Shown here piece after piece: positions 52,683-63,586 of a DNA stretch of 64,000 bases (position 1 is its first letter; the number at the start of each line of letters is the position of its first letter). A program made the position numbers and the translations under genes. Location of the stretch: assembly GCA_030789695.1 (NCBI GenBank), contig CM061139.1, forward strand, positions 3,859,878-3,923,877, written 5' to 3'. This DNA is from Scilla litardierei (Eukaryota; Streptophyta; Magnoliopsida; Asparagales; Asparagaceae). Below the pieces are notes generated by a model that worked only from the letters and a program-made list of their open reading frames with translations, was not told the DNA's origin and ran no database searches.

Positions 52683-53450
52683 TCAAACATAGCCGCCGTT
52701 GGCCCGAATCACCTGCCCATTGACCCATTCGGCGCCGTCCGTACAAAGGAATCCGACCAGCGGCGCCACGTCCTTGGTCTCCCCGATCCTCCCCATCGGG
52801 TTCATGTCCATCTGCCTCCTGATCTGCTCCTCGCTCATCCCTTCGTAGAACATATCCGTCGCTATCGGCCCTGGAGCCACGCAGTTTGCGGTGATCCCCG
52901 TCCCTCTGAGCTCCTTGGCCAGTATCTTCACCGTCGCCTCCACCGCCGCCTTTGACGCCGTGTACGCGCCGTAGTTTGGTAGAAGCGCCCCCACGAGGGA
53001 CGTCGACACCATGACGATCCTCCCGCCACCGCCGCGGGCGACGCGATTGGCGGCCTCCCGACAGCAGAGGAAGGCGCCGCGCGCGTTGACGTTGAAGATC
53101 GCGTCGAAGGTCTCGAGCGGGGTGGAGGCGATGGTCGAGTATTTGGAGTCGATGATGCCCGCGCAGTTGACGAACATGTGGACCGGAGAGCCGAACGCCT
53201 CCTCGGCCCGGTCGAACAGGGTTTTGGCGCCGGACGGGTCGGACACGTCCGCCTGGACCGCGACGGCTCGAGGATGCTGGGAGGCTGTGCCATTGAGCTC
53301 GGAGACGAGGAGGTCCGCTTGGGTTGCATTGGAGGCGTAGTTGACGACAACGTTGGCCCCGAGGGAGGCTAGATGCGCGGCGACGGCGCGGCCGATTCCG
53401 CGTGACGAGCCGGTGACGATCGCGACACGGCCGGCGAGAGGAAGGGCCAT
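52683..53450 (-). CDS. Short-chain dehydrogenase/reductase (SDR), NADPH-dependent type
   Basis: This is an intact single-exon gene of 255 residues, the usual length of a classical SDR. The Rossmann fold is clear: TGSSRGIG at 13-20 binds the cofactor, VQADVSD at 65-71, NCAG at 95-98 (usually NNAG), NVNARG at 120-125. The catalytic site has serines at 149/151 and YTASK at 163-167 (Tyr163, Lys167), and APGPIATDM follows at 192-200. There is no transit peptide or membrane segment, so the enzyme is probably cytosolic. Closest in style to plant NADPH-dependent aldehyde reductase-like proteins that reduce reactive carbonyls; the substrate is inferred, not shown. ATG 53450 fits the family start. Third codon positions are strongly GC-rich, unlike the flanking transposons. 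The TATA box and a long (CT)n leader lie just upstream. Confidence 0.93.
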   Translation of the reverse strand: MALPLAGRVAIVTGSSRGIGRAVAAHLASLGANVVVNYASNATQADLLVSELNGTASQHPRAVAVQADVSDPSGAKTLFDRAEEAFGSPVHMFVNCAGIIDSKYSTIASTPLETFDAIFNVNARGAFLCCREAANRVARGGGGRIVMVSTSLVGALLPNYGAYTASKAAVEATVKILAKELRGTGITANCVAPGPIATDMFYEGMSEEQIRRQMDMNPMGRIGETKDVAPLVGFLCTDGAEWVNGQVIRANGGYV

Positions 53451-53474
53451 TGGATCTGAGTTTTGAGTTCAACA

Positions 53475-53476
<2 letters not shown>

Positions 53477-53566
<90 letters not shown>
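53477..53566. repeat. (AG)45 tract in the SDR 5' leader
   Basis: Ninety bases of uninterrupted AG dinucleotides appear as CT on the coding strand. They lie between the TATA box and the ATG. GA/CT tracts are targets of plant BBR/BPC GAGA-binding proteins. Confidence 0.97.
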
Positions 53567-53570
<4 letters not shown>

Positions 53571-53589
53571 GATTGAAGACAAGGGTATG

Positions 53590-53597
53590 TATTTATA
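53590..53597 (-). promoter_or_regulatory. TATA box of the SDR gene
   Basis: TATAAATA on the minus strand lies 24 bases before the edge of the (CT)n tract. Transcription would then start near 53560-53566 and most of the 5' UTR would be the dinucleotide repeat. Confidence 0.7.
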
Positions 53598-53845
53598 GAT
53601 GAAAGAATAGGTTGGAGTTGGACTGGTGAGCATTGCTTTCAATGGTCAAATGCAAGTTTGTTTATGACTTTCCTTCCTGCTTTCGACGTCATTGCTGCCG
53701 TCAGCGGTTCTCGACTCAAAAAAATATATTTAAAAATGATAAAATTGGATGTTTGTTATGAACGAGGAAGGTCTTTGGCCTCTTCTCATCTTTATCCCCT
53801 ATTAATCCCCGTTAAGCTTACTAATGTGGACCTTTGGTATCACAT

Positions 53846-54761
53846 TGTTACGCCTATTTGGCCGAGGCCCGAAAGACACGAGCCCGAAAACCCGACCCCC
53901 GGTCAAGAGCCCATCTGAGCACTCAGGCCCACTCGATAAGGCCCTATCGGGGACGCCCTCGAATGTAGATCCGACCCGGCCCCGGTAACATACGGGTCAC
54001 TCACCCACTCCTGCGATAACCGCTCCCTCGATCCCACGACCACTTAATGGCAGTTATGGGGGGAGGCTGGCATGGCGCAGGGAGCGGCGGCAGGGGGCGG
54101 ATTGAGGGGGCACGATTGGGGGCGGACGAGCAACGTGGGTCGGGGGCAATCACGGCGGAGGTCTATAAAGGGGCTAGGAGGACAACAGGACAAGGGACCG
54201 CATCTCAGGTATCTAGAACCTAAGGTACTCCATCAACGACCTAGTTCCCCCATATCATTTCCTTCCTCCCCCGCTCGCGCCGTGAGACGCCGTTCCGATC
54301 TCCTCACGAGTCGAACCGTCTCCGCCGGGCCTCCTCTTTCAGATCTCTGTCTGACTTAGGCATCAGAGGGGTTTTGGCCGGAACCTAGGTCCGGCCCCCC
54401 TGACGAGTGTTCTCGTCTTCGCAGGAGGATACCCAATCAACGGGCCGAGGCTTCCCCTCCGCCCTTCGCCGACCACGCAACAAGCTGGACGATTGAGGCT
54501 CCCCCTCGTCGACCGACCGCCGAGGCCAAGCGCAACCGACCGAGGCCGAGCGTCTCAACCCAGGCCGAGGCTACCCCTCGTCCTACCAACGACCGAGGAC
54601 CCCGAGACGACCCAGTCGACGCACTCCACGTCGTCGGCAGACCCGATTCGAGCCTCTACAGTACCAACTTGACTCGCCCGAGGGACCCAAGCGGGCCCCT
54701 TGACCACGTTGACCGGGTTATCCACGGTCAACGCTTTGTAGTGAGAAAACACTCTGAAACA
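53846..54761 (+). repeat. 5' LTR of element C
   Basis: It spans TGTTACGCC to CTGAAACA (916 bp), with the TATAAAG promoter at 54164-54170. It ends with the GTAGTGAGAAAACACTCTG block shared with element A. Confidence 0.87.
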
Positions 54762-54819
54762 TCTGGCGCCGTCTGTGGGAAACGAAAACCGTCCCACGAA
54801 GCAGCAAACCACACCAACA

Positions 54820-56453
54820 ATGGCACGAGCCAGCAATGGAAGGAAGCGCATGCCCCCCATCCCGGAGGAGGGGAATGGCGCATCAAACGGCAACCCCGAG
54901 GACACGCCCGTCGGCGGCCACCCCGCCCTCTCAACCGAAGAGACCGGCGGCTCAGAACTGGCCACGCAGGGACAGCTCCGCGCCCTGGCTCAGGAGACCA
55001 ACGCGAGCCTCCAGACGTTGGTCGCGACGGTACATCAGCTCGTCGGCCCTGCGCCGTCCAACGGAGGCACGTTGGACGATAGCCATCGATGGGCGGGGGT
55101 CCCCCGCACTTGCGGTCCGCCGTGGTCGACGACCACAGGACCCAGAAACCGAACACGGAGCGTCGGTTCACGCTGTCCGGCTCTCGTCAAGCGAGGTCAC
55201 GCGCCTCCTCCCCTTATCGTGAAAGGAGCCGAAGAGAAACCGAAGGGACGGAGGGCGAATCGATGACGGCATCATCTCGTCGGTCACGGTCGTCCCGCCG
55301 CAGGAGAAGCGAACGACACCACTCAAGAGACCGATCACGGCGGAGCAGGAGCTCCCGCAGGAGGAGTCGGGAGCGTCGGGTCAGCCCGACCCCCAGCGTG
55401 GCGAGGGCCGTGGAGCCAGCCCCGCTGGCGCCTGTGCTTCCTCCACCCCCGATCGAGCCAGAGGCAGGTGACTGCCGCATCCCCGGGGGCATCCACGGAG
55501 ACCGGTGCCCCTTATCACGGAGAATAACCGACGCACGGGTCCCCTCTCGATTCAGGATCCCGGTGCTGGGAAAGTACGACGGGATAGGGGACCCGGGACA
55601 CCACGTGATGGACTACGAGGGGGACATGTCCTTCCAGGGAGCTGACGATGACCTGCTTTGCCGGGGCTTCTATTCTACTCTCAGGGGAGCGGCGAGGACC
55701 TGGTACCACAGCCTGCCCGGCCGCTCCATCGACAGCTTCGAGGAACTCACCCAGTTGTTCTGCAAACAGTTCATGGCGGGGAGGCAGATCAAGCCTGGTG
55801 CTGAACATCTGTTCAACATAGTGCAAGGACCGGCCGAGCCGCTCCGACAGTTCATGCGCCGCTTCAATGCGGAAAGGCTGAACGTGAACAGCCCTCCTGA
55901 CCTGGTGGTCCAGACGGCCCTTAAGAAAGGGCTTCGCCACAGAGGCCTCAAGAAGTCCCTACACAACGATCCCCTGAAGGACCTCCCCGGGATCATGGCG
56001 AGGGCCGAACGCTTCATGCTGACCGAGGAGGCCTTGGCCGAGGATGCAGGAAAAGCCACTCGAGGGACCAAGCGCGGCGACGGCGGACGAGTCAGCCCTG
56101 AAGGGTACCGGACCGAGAAGAGGCCGAGGAACAGACAGCGGGGAGAAAGCGCGAGGGACACCACCCCAGACGCCGTCCTCGCCCAAGTACAGAAGGAAGA
56201 GCGAGCTGATCGCCCCCCACCGAAGGCTAAAAGAGGTGGGAAGAACAGGGAGAAGTACTACAAGTACCATAAGGACGATGGCCATGACACTGAAGACTGC
56301 TGGCATTTGAAGAAGGACATTGAGAAGCTGATGAGCCGGGGGCACGCCAGGAACCAGGCCGACGAGCCGGCCCACGGAGAAGGGACCTCCACGCAGCCAG
56401 ACAAGGGGAAGAAGATCAACACCGTCCAAGGTCCCCTCCGCATTATAGAGTGA
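54820..56453 (+). pseudogene. gag of element C with one frameshift
   Basis: ATG 54820 opens an N-terminal region (about 90 codons, Gly/Pro-rich, then a short helix QLRALAQETNASLQTL). Around 55080-55105, across runs of G and C, the frame must shift to continue. The second frame then stays open to TGA 56453: an Arg/Ser-rich stretch (SRRSRSSRRR), the gag core (GARTWYHSLPGRS, LTQLFCKQFM, LRQFMRRFNAERLNV), and a zinc-knuckle-like motif YYKYHKDDGHDTEDCWHLK near residue 400. The break lies in homopolymers, so a sequencing error is possible and the gene may be intact in reality. Gag would form the capsid of the element. Confidence 0.82.
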
Positions 56454-56689
56454 GCGGGCGATGTCTCTCCCCTCGGTTGCAGCCTAGTAAGAGGGAGTTA
56501 TCTAGGTTTACATCCCTCTGTCTAGCTTCATTTCCTTTTTTCCTTTTCCTCCAAATGTACCGGTCCGACAGGACTCTTGATAGTACAAATGCATTCCCTT
56601 TTTGTCTTTTCTTAAATCCTCGACGGAATTGACATTTCACTAATAGTGCAAAAGAATGAAGGCCACTGCCTCACTGGAGGAGGAAGGGG

Positions 56690-57198
56690 GACACTGCCCT
56701 CGCCGACCGACTCCTGCGCTTAGAAGCCTAAGGGCAATTCTCCCAGCCAGCGCGGATGCCGACCGGTCCTAAGACGAGGAGCTTTGCCCTCGCCGACCGA
56801 ATCCCGCGCTCGTAAGCCCGGGGGCAGTTCCCCCAGCAGGCACGGACGCCGACCGGTCCTAAGCCGAGGAGCCTCGCCCTCGCCGACCGACTCCTGCACT
56901 CATAAGTCTGTGGGCAATCCCCCCAGCCAGCGCGAACGCCGACCGGTTCTAAGTCGAGGGACTTTGCCCTCGCAGACCGACTCCCGCGCTCATAAGCCTG
57001 GGGCAGTTCCCCCAGCAGGCACGGACGCCGACCGGTCCTAAGCCGAGGAGCTTTGCCCTCGCCGACTGACTCCTGCGCTCATAAGTCTGGGGGCAATTCC
57101 CCCAGCCAGCGCGAACGACGACCGGTTCTAAGTCGAGGGACTTTGCCCGCGCAGACCGACTCCTGCGCTCATAAGTCTAGGGCAGTTCCCCCAGCAGG
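56690..57198. repeat. 90-bp tandem array of element C, first part
   Basis: GCCCTCGCCGACCGAC-type starts occur at 56697, 56787, 56877, 56967, 57056 and 57146. Units alternate between a type with GCAGGCACGGACGCC and a type with GCCAGCGCGAACGCC, so the higher-order period is about 180 bp. Confidence 0.93.
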
Positions 57199-58881
57199 TG
57201 GTTGACTCGAAAAACGCGCAAGTGCACGCCTTCCACTCCCAAGCGTAGGAGCGTCAATGCAATATAAAAATTACCGGTGAGTACCGGGTCGGATCACAGG
57301 GACAATTCGTTCTACGTTCACAAAATTGATCGATAATGAAAGAAAATAGTGTTTTACAACTAACTCAATTACGGTGGAAATGTTGGAAAAGTGTGGTGAA
57401 AACGAAAATCTAACCTAAGTGTGTAGGGTTAGAGAGCCAAATGGTGGAGTTTAGGATAGCTAGGAGAGAGAGCATGGGTTGTGGGATCATTAAAATTGGC
57501 GTTAACTAAGCTCTAATTACCGCAAATAACACAATCGGTCATCCGGCTAAGGAAGCCCAATCGGAATATTTAACTTTAAAAACACAACAATTTGCAATAG
57601 GGATGAACGTATTATCATAGCACTAATCAAATTAAGCACATGGATTTTTTTCTCAAAATTTGCCCTCTCGGGACTTAGCCAATTAAATTGTGCCTAATGA
57701 AACATCCAACATTAACATTCAAAATTTGGCAAGAGGGAAATTAGGGCTACAATTAACAACCAACCCAATGATTCACAACCCAAGCAATTTACACTACTCA
57801 ATCATCATGAAAGAAAAGTTTGAATTTTCATTCAAAATTAACTCAATATCCATTACAAATTGAGAGATGCAAAATACAAAAGGGGTTAGAGAGATATCAC
57901 CCAAGATCTCCCTAGGGTAAAGCCTTCCTTCCACCTATTTGCTCCTCCTCCAAGCTCTCCAAGCTCCACCAATGGCCTCCAAGCTTCTCCCTAGCCTTTG
58001 GGGAAGAAGACCCCCCTCCAAAACCCTAAAAATCGCCAAGAAAAACTCCAAAACCGAGAGATGACTTCAAATTTCGCAATCTGGGGCCATAACAGCATTG
58101 CGGGTCGGATCTGGGTCGGATCCGACCCGCAAACCACGCCCCAAACCCGCCCGCATCAGCGGGCGGGCCCCGCTCGAAACCAGCGCGCGCGTGCTGCGAA
58201 TTTCGCAGCAGCGGGCCAGCCGCTTGGCCGGCCCGCTCGTTTTAATTAATGTTTTTTTTTATTTTAACAGAGCGGGCGGGCCGGCCAGCGGCCGGCCCGC
58301 AAACAAAAAAATTTTTTTTTCTTTTTTAAAATGCTGCGGATGCAGCAGCCAAGTGGGCCGGCCAGGCGGGCCGGCCCACAGTAAACTATTTTTCTTTTAT
58401 TTTTCTTTTTAAATAAAATCCAGAAATCCTTTTAAACTCCAAAAATTCTTATTTCTCCTCCAAAAATCCTCCAAAAATACTTAGAATTCTCGGAAAATTC
58501 CCAAAAAATTCTGGAAAATCCCCAAGACTCCTAGGGGTACCTGAAAAATATAGGAAGAAGAAATTAGTCCATTTGATGTGAAAATAAATTTAATGACTAT
58601 CAAGAAACACAATATTGACCTCCAATAAGCTATATAAAAAATTCCAACGCTCAAATAAATCCCAAAAAATGGCGATATGATCGAAATAATGGCAGGAGCA
58701 TAGGAAAAATAATAGGAAGCCAATAACGACGATAAGAACCGTATTTTGTACCAAGAATGAGAATAAGCCCTAAAATTGATATGAAATGAAAATATACCCA
58801 AAAAGAGCACAATTAAGCCTAATCATTGGCACAAAATGGGGGTAGTTAGGGGGAAAAATATGCAATTTATATCCCGAATCA
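57199..58881 (-). repeat. 3' LTR of E2
   Basis: On the plus strand it runs TGGTTGACTCG to CCCGAATCA, 1683 bp. It contains three GC-rich palindromes (about 58211-58236, 58272-58300 and 58353-58379). Confidence 0.95.
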
Positions 58882-60063
58882 CACCCCCCAACTAGCTTTT
58901 TGCTAGTCCCTAGCAAAATATGCGATAAATTCGGATTAAATTGGAAAACATGCACCAACTCAAGATACTCTCATGGCACACTCCAAAATAGTATTTCCAA
59001 ATGATTTCAACGTCAATATACCCAATGTATGAAAATAAACAACAAATGAGACTCTCTCCAATCCAATTCAAAGAAAAGTAAGGAAATAAGCCATGTATCA
59101 CACGTATCGGGAAATATCACGATGTCAAAATTTCCAATTTTCATGGAAATGGCCAAAACAAAAGAAATTTCCTCTAAGTTGTGGGAGATGAGATTGCATC
59201 ACTCATGTTGCTTATTCTTTCATTTTTCATTCATTTTTCTTTTCTTTTCTTTTTTTTCTTTTTTTTCTTTTTTCTTTTTTGGTTTTGATGTTTATGTTTT
59301 GCATTCACGCGATAACGCCATAAATGCAAACACCGACACATTTGCATACACGCGATGATGCTATATATGCAAATGGATGGAATGATCTTCTAAATCACAT
59401 CTTTGGCTTCCTCCCCAATGTTTCGTGGGGCACCGGCTACTTGATTCGATTAGAAAGAAACATTCACTTATACTAACTTTTTTTTTTCATTCCAACACAT
59501 TATCAACTCATCCACCCACTCCTAAGAGGAAAACAAAGCACGCACAATTGGCCAAATCCAATCCAATTAAAAACTACACCATTCATCCCAACAAATGCAA
59601 TCACTTACACCAAACTTTTCCCAAATTGTTTCAAAAAGAGCATCACGACATATGAAATAGCTTCATACATGGTATATTAACATATGAATCCAAAATGGAA
59701 AAGAAATGAAAACGTGCCAATCGAACATCGAGAAATTGATACCAAAATGATAATCCGAAAAATCGCATGGCATTAAGCAAGTAGGGACTAAACAAAGCTG
59801 ATGGAGTAAGGACAAGGAGGCCGAAATATGATATGCAATGAATTCATGGAATGAGGCGAGACTTGGAGGAATCTCAAAAAAAAAAAAAAATTAGGCCAAA
59901 ATCCTAACAAACCTAAAGATTCTAACACTCTCCCCCCAACTTAAAATAAGCATTGTCCTCAATGTTGGGAGAGTACTAGATCTCGGCAAAAGATCCTAGA
60001 AAAGAAAAAGAAAAGCATACGAAAGCAAAATGCAAAAGCAAACTAACTTTTAATTTTATTTAT
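58882..60063 (-). other. E2 3' untranslated interior
   Basis: This lies between gag and the 3' LTR. It contains the ATTGAGGACAATG-type motif followed by a purine-rich AAGTTGGGGGGAGAG segment (minus strand, about 59930-59965), which is conserved in E1. The rest is AT-rich with T/C runs and no pol. Confidence 0.75.
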
Positions 60064-61716
60064 TTACACTACATGGAAAGAACACACCGTGGCAAATGGC
60101 GGATCTCGAATGTATAACGGTGGTGGTAGCTGCTCGATCATATCCTTTTGCTCCTCCGCCAGCTGCTTTGGAGCTAGGCCACCACCTGCCTCCTTGGATT
60201 CCAGCAATGCAACTCCAAGCATCTCCTTTGGATAATATGGATCACGTGGGAGACGAGCTGCATCAATCCAAGTCATGTCCTCATGCCCTGCAAAAGCATT
60301 CCAAAACGGGTCGTCAAAACAAATAAAAGAATTTAAATGCAATGGACGACAATCTGAAACAAATGTATATGGAAGTGAAAATTTGGTTTCAGAAATGCAA
60401 GGCATGAGATGGTGGAAACTTCCCTGAATAACGGTGCTAGGTGTGGAATGATGCACGGCCTCAGGAGGAGGTGGAAGTGGCTGCAGAGGGAAAACTGGAG
60501 TCAGAGGGAGCTCGGGCTCAGAATATACCATCTCGTAATCTCCGTCGCTATCCTCTTCCTCGACGTCAATATCAACAATCTCTGCAGCACTCCCCACAAC
60601 TGGTAACCGCTCCTGACAAACCTTCTCGATGACTGGCAAGTGCGCATCCTGAGGCGAGGGAAGTGACATCTGTGACAGGACTGGAGGTAGACACATCTCG
60701 GGCAAATCCAAGCACGCATCATCCTCGCCATCCCAGAAATAGCTCAGCTCAGTCGTCCTCCCAAAATACTCAACCGCCTCGACCTGTGAAGCTAACTCTG
60801 AAGTGGCCTGTGGCTCAGGCTCCATGGTGTACTCGATCTGCTCTCGGCCATCATGCACATCCACTTCATCATCAACCTCAAAATGAAAATGCATCGTGTC
60901 ACCGTCGTGGTCGACACGCACTCCGTCATCTGTCTCCTCTGACTCCTCAATATATATATGCTCAAACTCTTCTACTTGGCCCCAATGCACCCTCTTCATA
61001 GGTCTCTCTAGGTAATCCATAGGGTCGCACTGGAATGAGCCCTCAGCTGGCTCCTCAGGCTGGCACTGGACCTGCGGCTCTGCATCCTGAAGTAGAAGCT
61101 GAGACTGACCATCATCCTCATATCCAAGTGACTGCTCTCCAGATGGTACAGTCTGCTCCCACTCTGCAAGGTCTCTCAGGTACAACCAAGAATCCTCGGT
61201 CGAATAATCAAAGAACTCTCCACCGCAGCTCATCTGCACCAAATCTCGCCCAGATGGCGATAACCCTGTGTAGAAGATCTGCAGAAGATGATCCTCGTGA
61301 AAGCTCTGGTGTGGGCATGCAAGCACCAAATCAGCGAACCTCTGCCAAGCCTGATGGTAGGCCTCCCACTCAGCCTGGATAAAGCTCGCTACATGCTCCA
61401 TGGCCTGCCGCCCCCGTACCTGCTCCAAAAAGATAGGCAAAAATACCCGGAGAAATTCAGCCTGAAATGATAACCATGTAAAATGTGAGTCCAGAGACAA
61501 GGAATCAAACCAAAGTCTAGCATCATCCTGTAAAGAATCGGGAAAGAATCTAAAATATATGCAATCATCATCAATATTCCCACCAAGACATGAAAACATC
61601 CACTCTTCAAAATTTTTAATATGTAAATGAGGGTTCTCCCATTCCGTGCCATGAAAGTATGGCGGAAGTGGGATATCCTCCAAATCAATGTCCGAAAAAT
61701 CTGAAGAAGATGCCAT
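60064..61716 (-). CDS. Gag-like protein of E2, intact (550 residues)
   Basis: The start at 61716 (MASSSDFSDIDLEDI) is preferred over an upstream in-frame ATG because the leader between them is not conserved in character. The N-terminal 200 residues have the gag core: WE-PHLHIKNFEEWMF, a long alpha-helical stretch with DDARLWFDSLS and FQAEFLRVFLP, and DLVLACPHQSF to GLSPSGRDLVQM. The middle is very acidic (many Asp/Glu, with Gln-rich parts) and likely disordered. The end has the REMLGV/IRDPPF block shared with E1. No zinc knuckle is found. It is thought to form particles that package the element RNA, with enzymes supplied by an autonomous partner. Confidence 0.85.
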   Translation of the reverse strand: MASSSDFSDIDLEDIPLPPYFHGTEWENPHLHIKNFEEWMFSCLGGNIDDDCIYFRFFPDSLQDDARLWFDSLSLDSHFTWLSFQAEFLRVFLPIFLEQVRGRQAMEHVASFIQAEWEAYHQAWQRFADLVLACPHQSFHEDHLLQIFYTGLSPSGRDLVQMSCGGEFFDYSTEDSWLYLRDLAEWEQTVPSGEQSLGYEDDGQSQLLLQDAEPQVQCQPEEPAEGSFQCDPMDYLERPMKRVHWGQVEEFEHIYIEESEETDDGVRVDHDGDTMHFHFEVDDEVDVHDGREQIEYTMEPEPQATSELASQVEAVEYFGRTTELSYFWDGEDDACLDLPEMCLPPVLSQMSLPSPQDAHLPVIEKVCQERLPVVGSAAEIVDIDVEEEDSDGDYEMVYSEPELPLTPVFPLQPLPPPPEAVHHSTPSTVIQGSFHHLMPCISETKFSLPYTFVSDCRPLHLNSFICFDDPFWNAFAGHEDMTWIDAARLPRDPYYPKEMLGVALLESKEAGGGLAPKQLAEEQKDMIEQLPPPLYIRDPPFATVCSFHVV

Positions 61717-61876
61717 GTTGTAGTTTTTAAAAAATTTTTCAAGAAAAATGAAAGTAAACAACCAAACGACTCAATAAGTGAAAAATAAATAAACGGAAAG
61801 ACACACACTAAGAGATATGAGTATCACACTAAAACTTTCAAAATCAATCAAAAATTGCTACTAATAAAAACCGTTG

Positions 61877-61894
61877 TCCCCGGCAACGGCGCCA
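61877..61894 (-). other. tRNA-Asp primer binding site of E2
   Basis: The plus strand carries the 17-nt 3' end of tRNA-Asp including CCA, two bases away from the LTR. Confidence 0.85.
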
Positions 61895-61896
61895 AT

Positions 61897-63581
61897 TGGT
61901 TGACTCGAAAAACGCGCAAGTGCACGCCTTCCACTCCCAAGCGTAGGAGCGTCAATGCAATATAAAAATTACCGGTGAGTACCGGGTCGGATCACAGGGA
62001 CAATTCGTTCTACGTTCACAAAATTGATCGATAATGAAAGAAAATAGTGTTTTACAACTAACTCAATTACGGTGGAAATGTTGGAAAAGTGTGGTGAAAA
62101 CGAAAATCTAACCTAAGTGTGTAGGGTTAGAGAGCCAAATGGTGGAGTTTAGGATAGCTAGGAGAGAGAGCATGGGTTGTGGGATCATTAAAATTGGCGT
62201 TAACTAAGCTCTAATTACCGCAAATAACACAATCGGTCATCCGGCTAAGGAAGCCCAATCGGAATATTTAACTTTAAAAACACAACAATTTGCAATAGGG
62301 ATGAACGTATTATCATAGCACTAATCAAATTAAGCACATGGATTTTTTTCTCAAAATTTGCCCTCTCGGGACTTAGCCAATTAAATTGTGCCTAATGAAA
62401 CATCCAACATTAACATTCAAAATTTGGCAAGAGGGAAATTAGGGCTACAATTAACAACCAACCCAATGATTCACAACCCAAGCAATTTACACTACTCAAT
62501 CATCATGAAAGAAAAGTTTGAATTTTCATTCAAAATTAACTCAATATCCATTACAAATTGAGAGATGCAAAATACAAAAGGGGTTAGAGAGATATCACCC
62601 AAGATCTCCCTAGGGTAAAGCCTTCCTTCCACCTATTTGCTCCTCCTCCAAGCTCTCCAAGCTCCACCAATGGCCTCCAAGCTTCTCCCTAGCCTTTGGG
62701 GAAGAAGACCCCCCTCCAAAACCCTAAAAATCGCCAAGAAAAACTCCAAAACCGAGAGATGACTTCAAATTTCGCAATCTGGGGCCATAACAGCATTGCG
62801 GGTCGGATCTGGGTCGGATCCGACCCGCAAACCACGCCCCAAACCCGCCCGCATCAGCGGGCGGGCCCCGCTCGAAACCAGCGCGCGCGTGCTGCGAATT
62901 TCGCAGCAGCGGGCCGGCCGCTTGGCCGGCCCGCTCGTTTTAATTAATTTTTTTTTTTTTATTTTAACAGAGCGGGCGGGCCGGCCAGCGGCCGGCCCGC
63001 AAACAAAAAATTTTTTTTTTCTTTTTTAAAATGCTGCGGATGCAGCAGCCAAGTGGGCCGGCCAGGCGGGCCGGCCCACAGTAAACTATTTTTCTTTTAT
63101 TTTTCTTTTTAAATAAAATCCAGAAATCCTTTTAAACTCCAAAAATTCTTATTTCTCCTCCAAAAATCCTCCAAAAATACTTAGAATTCTCGGAAAATTC
63201 CCAAAAAATTCTGGAAAATCCCCAAGACTCCTAGGGGTACCTGAAAAATATAGGAAGAAGAAATTAGTCCATTTGATGTGAAAATAAATTTAATGACTAT
63301 CAAGAAACACAATATTGACCTCCAATAAGCTATATAAAAAATTCCAACGCTCAAATAAATCCCAAAAAATGGCGATATGATCGAAATAATGGCAGGAGCA
63401 TAGGAAAAATAATAGGAAGCCAATAACGACGATAAGAACCGTATTTTGTACCAAGAATGAGAATAAGCCCTAAAATTGATATGAAATGAAAATATACCCA
63501 AAAAGAGCACAATTAAGCCTAATCATTGGCACAAAATGGGGGTAGTTAGGGGGAAAAATATGCAATTTATATCCCGAATCA
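61897..63581 (-). repeat. 5' LTR of E2
   Basis: It is 1685 bp and almost identical to 57199-58881. Open frames common to both LTRs (for example 62696-62947) are not supported as genes. Confidence 0.95.
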
Positions 63582-63586
63582 GCAGG

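Larger units (their letters stand above)
57199..63581 (-). mobile_element. Complete young gag-only LTR retrotransposon E2
   Basis: TSD GCAGG is present at 57194-57198 and 63582-63586. LTRs 57199-58881 and 61897-63581 differ by about one substitution plus homopolymer length changes. The primer site (61877-61894) is complementary to the 3' end of tRNA-Asp: CCCCGGCAACGGCGCCA on the plus strand. The polypurine tract GTTGGGGGGTG (minus strand) adjoins the 3' LTR. The 3.0-kb interior encodes one gag-like protein and no protease, reverse transcriptase or integrase. This fits the class called TR-GAG, described in plants. Confidence 0.95.

Noticed and set aside
52645..53475. 276-codon frame and other frames overlapping the reductase gene
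   Set aside because: They are frame shadows of the intact SDR gene, which has all family motifs in its own frame.
56690..57198. Regularly spaced repeats considered as a CRISPR-like array
   Set aside because: The units are contiguous 90-bp tandem copies without unique spacers, inside a plant retrotransposon.
57998..58412. Frames repeated in both E2 LTRs
   Set aside because: LTR sequence; they run through GC palindromes and have no protein similarity that I recognise.
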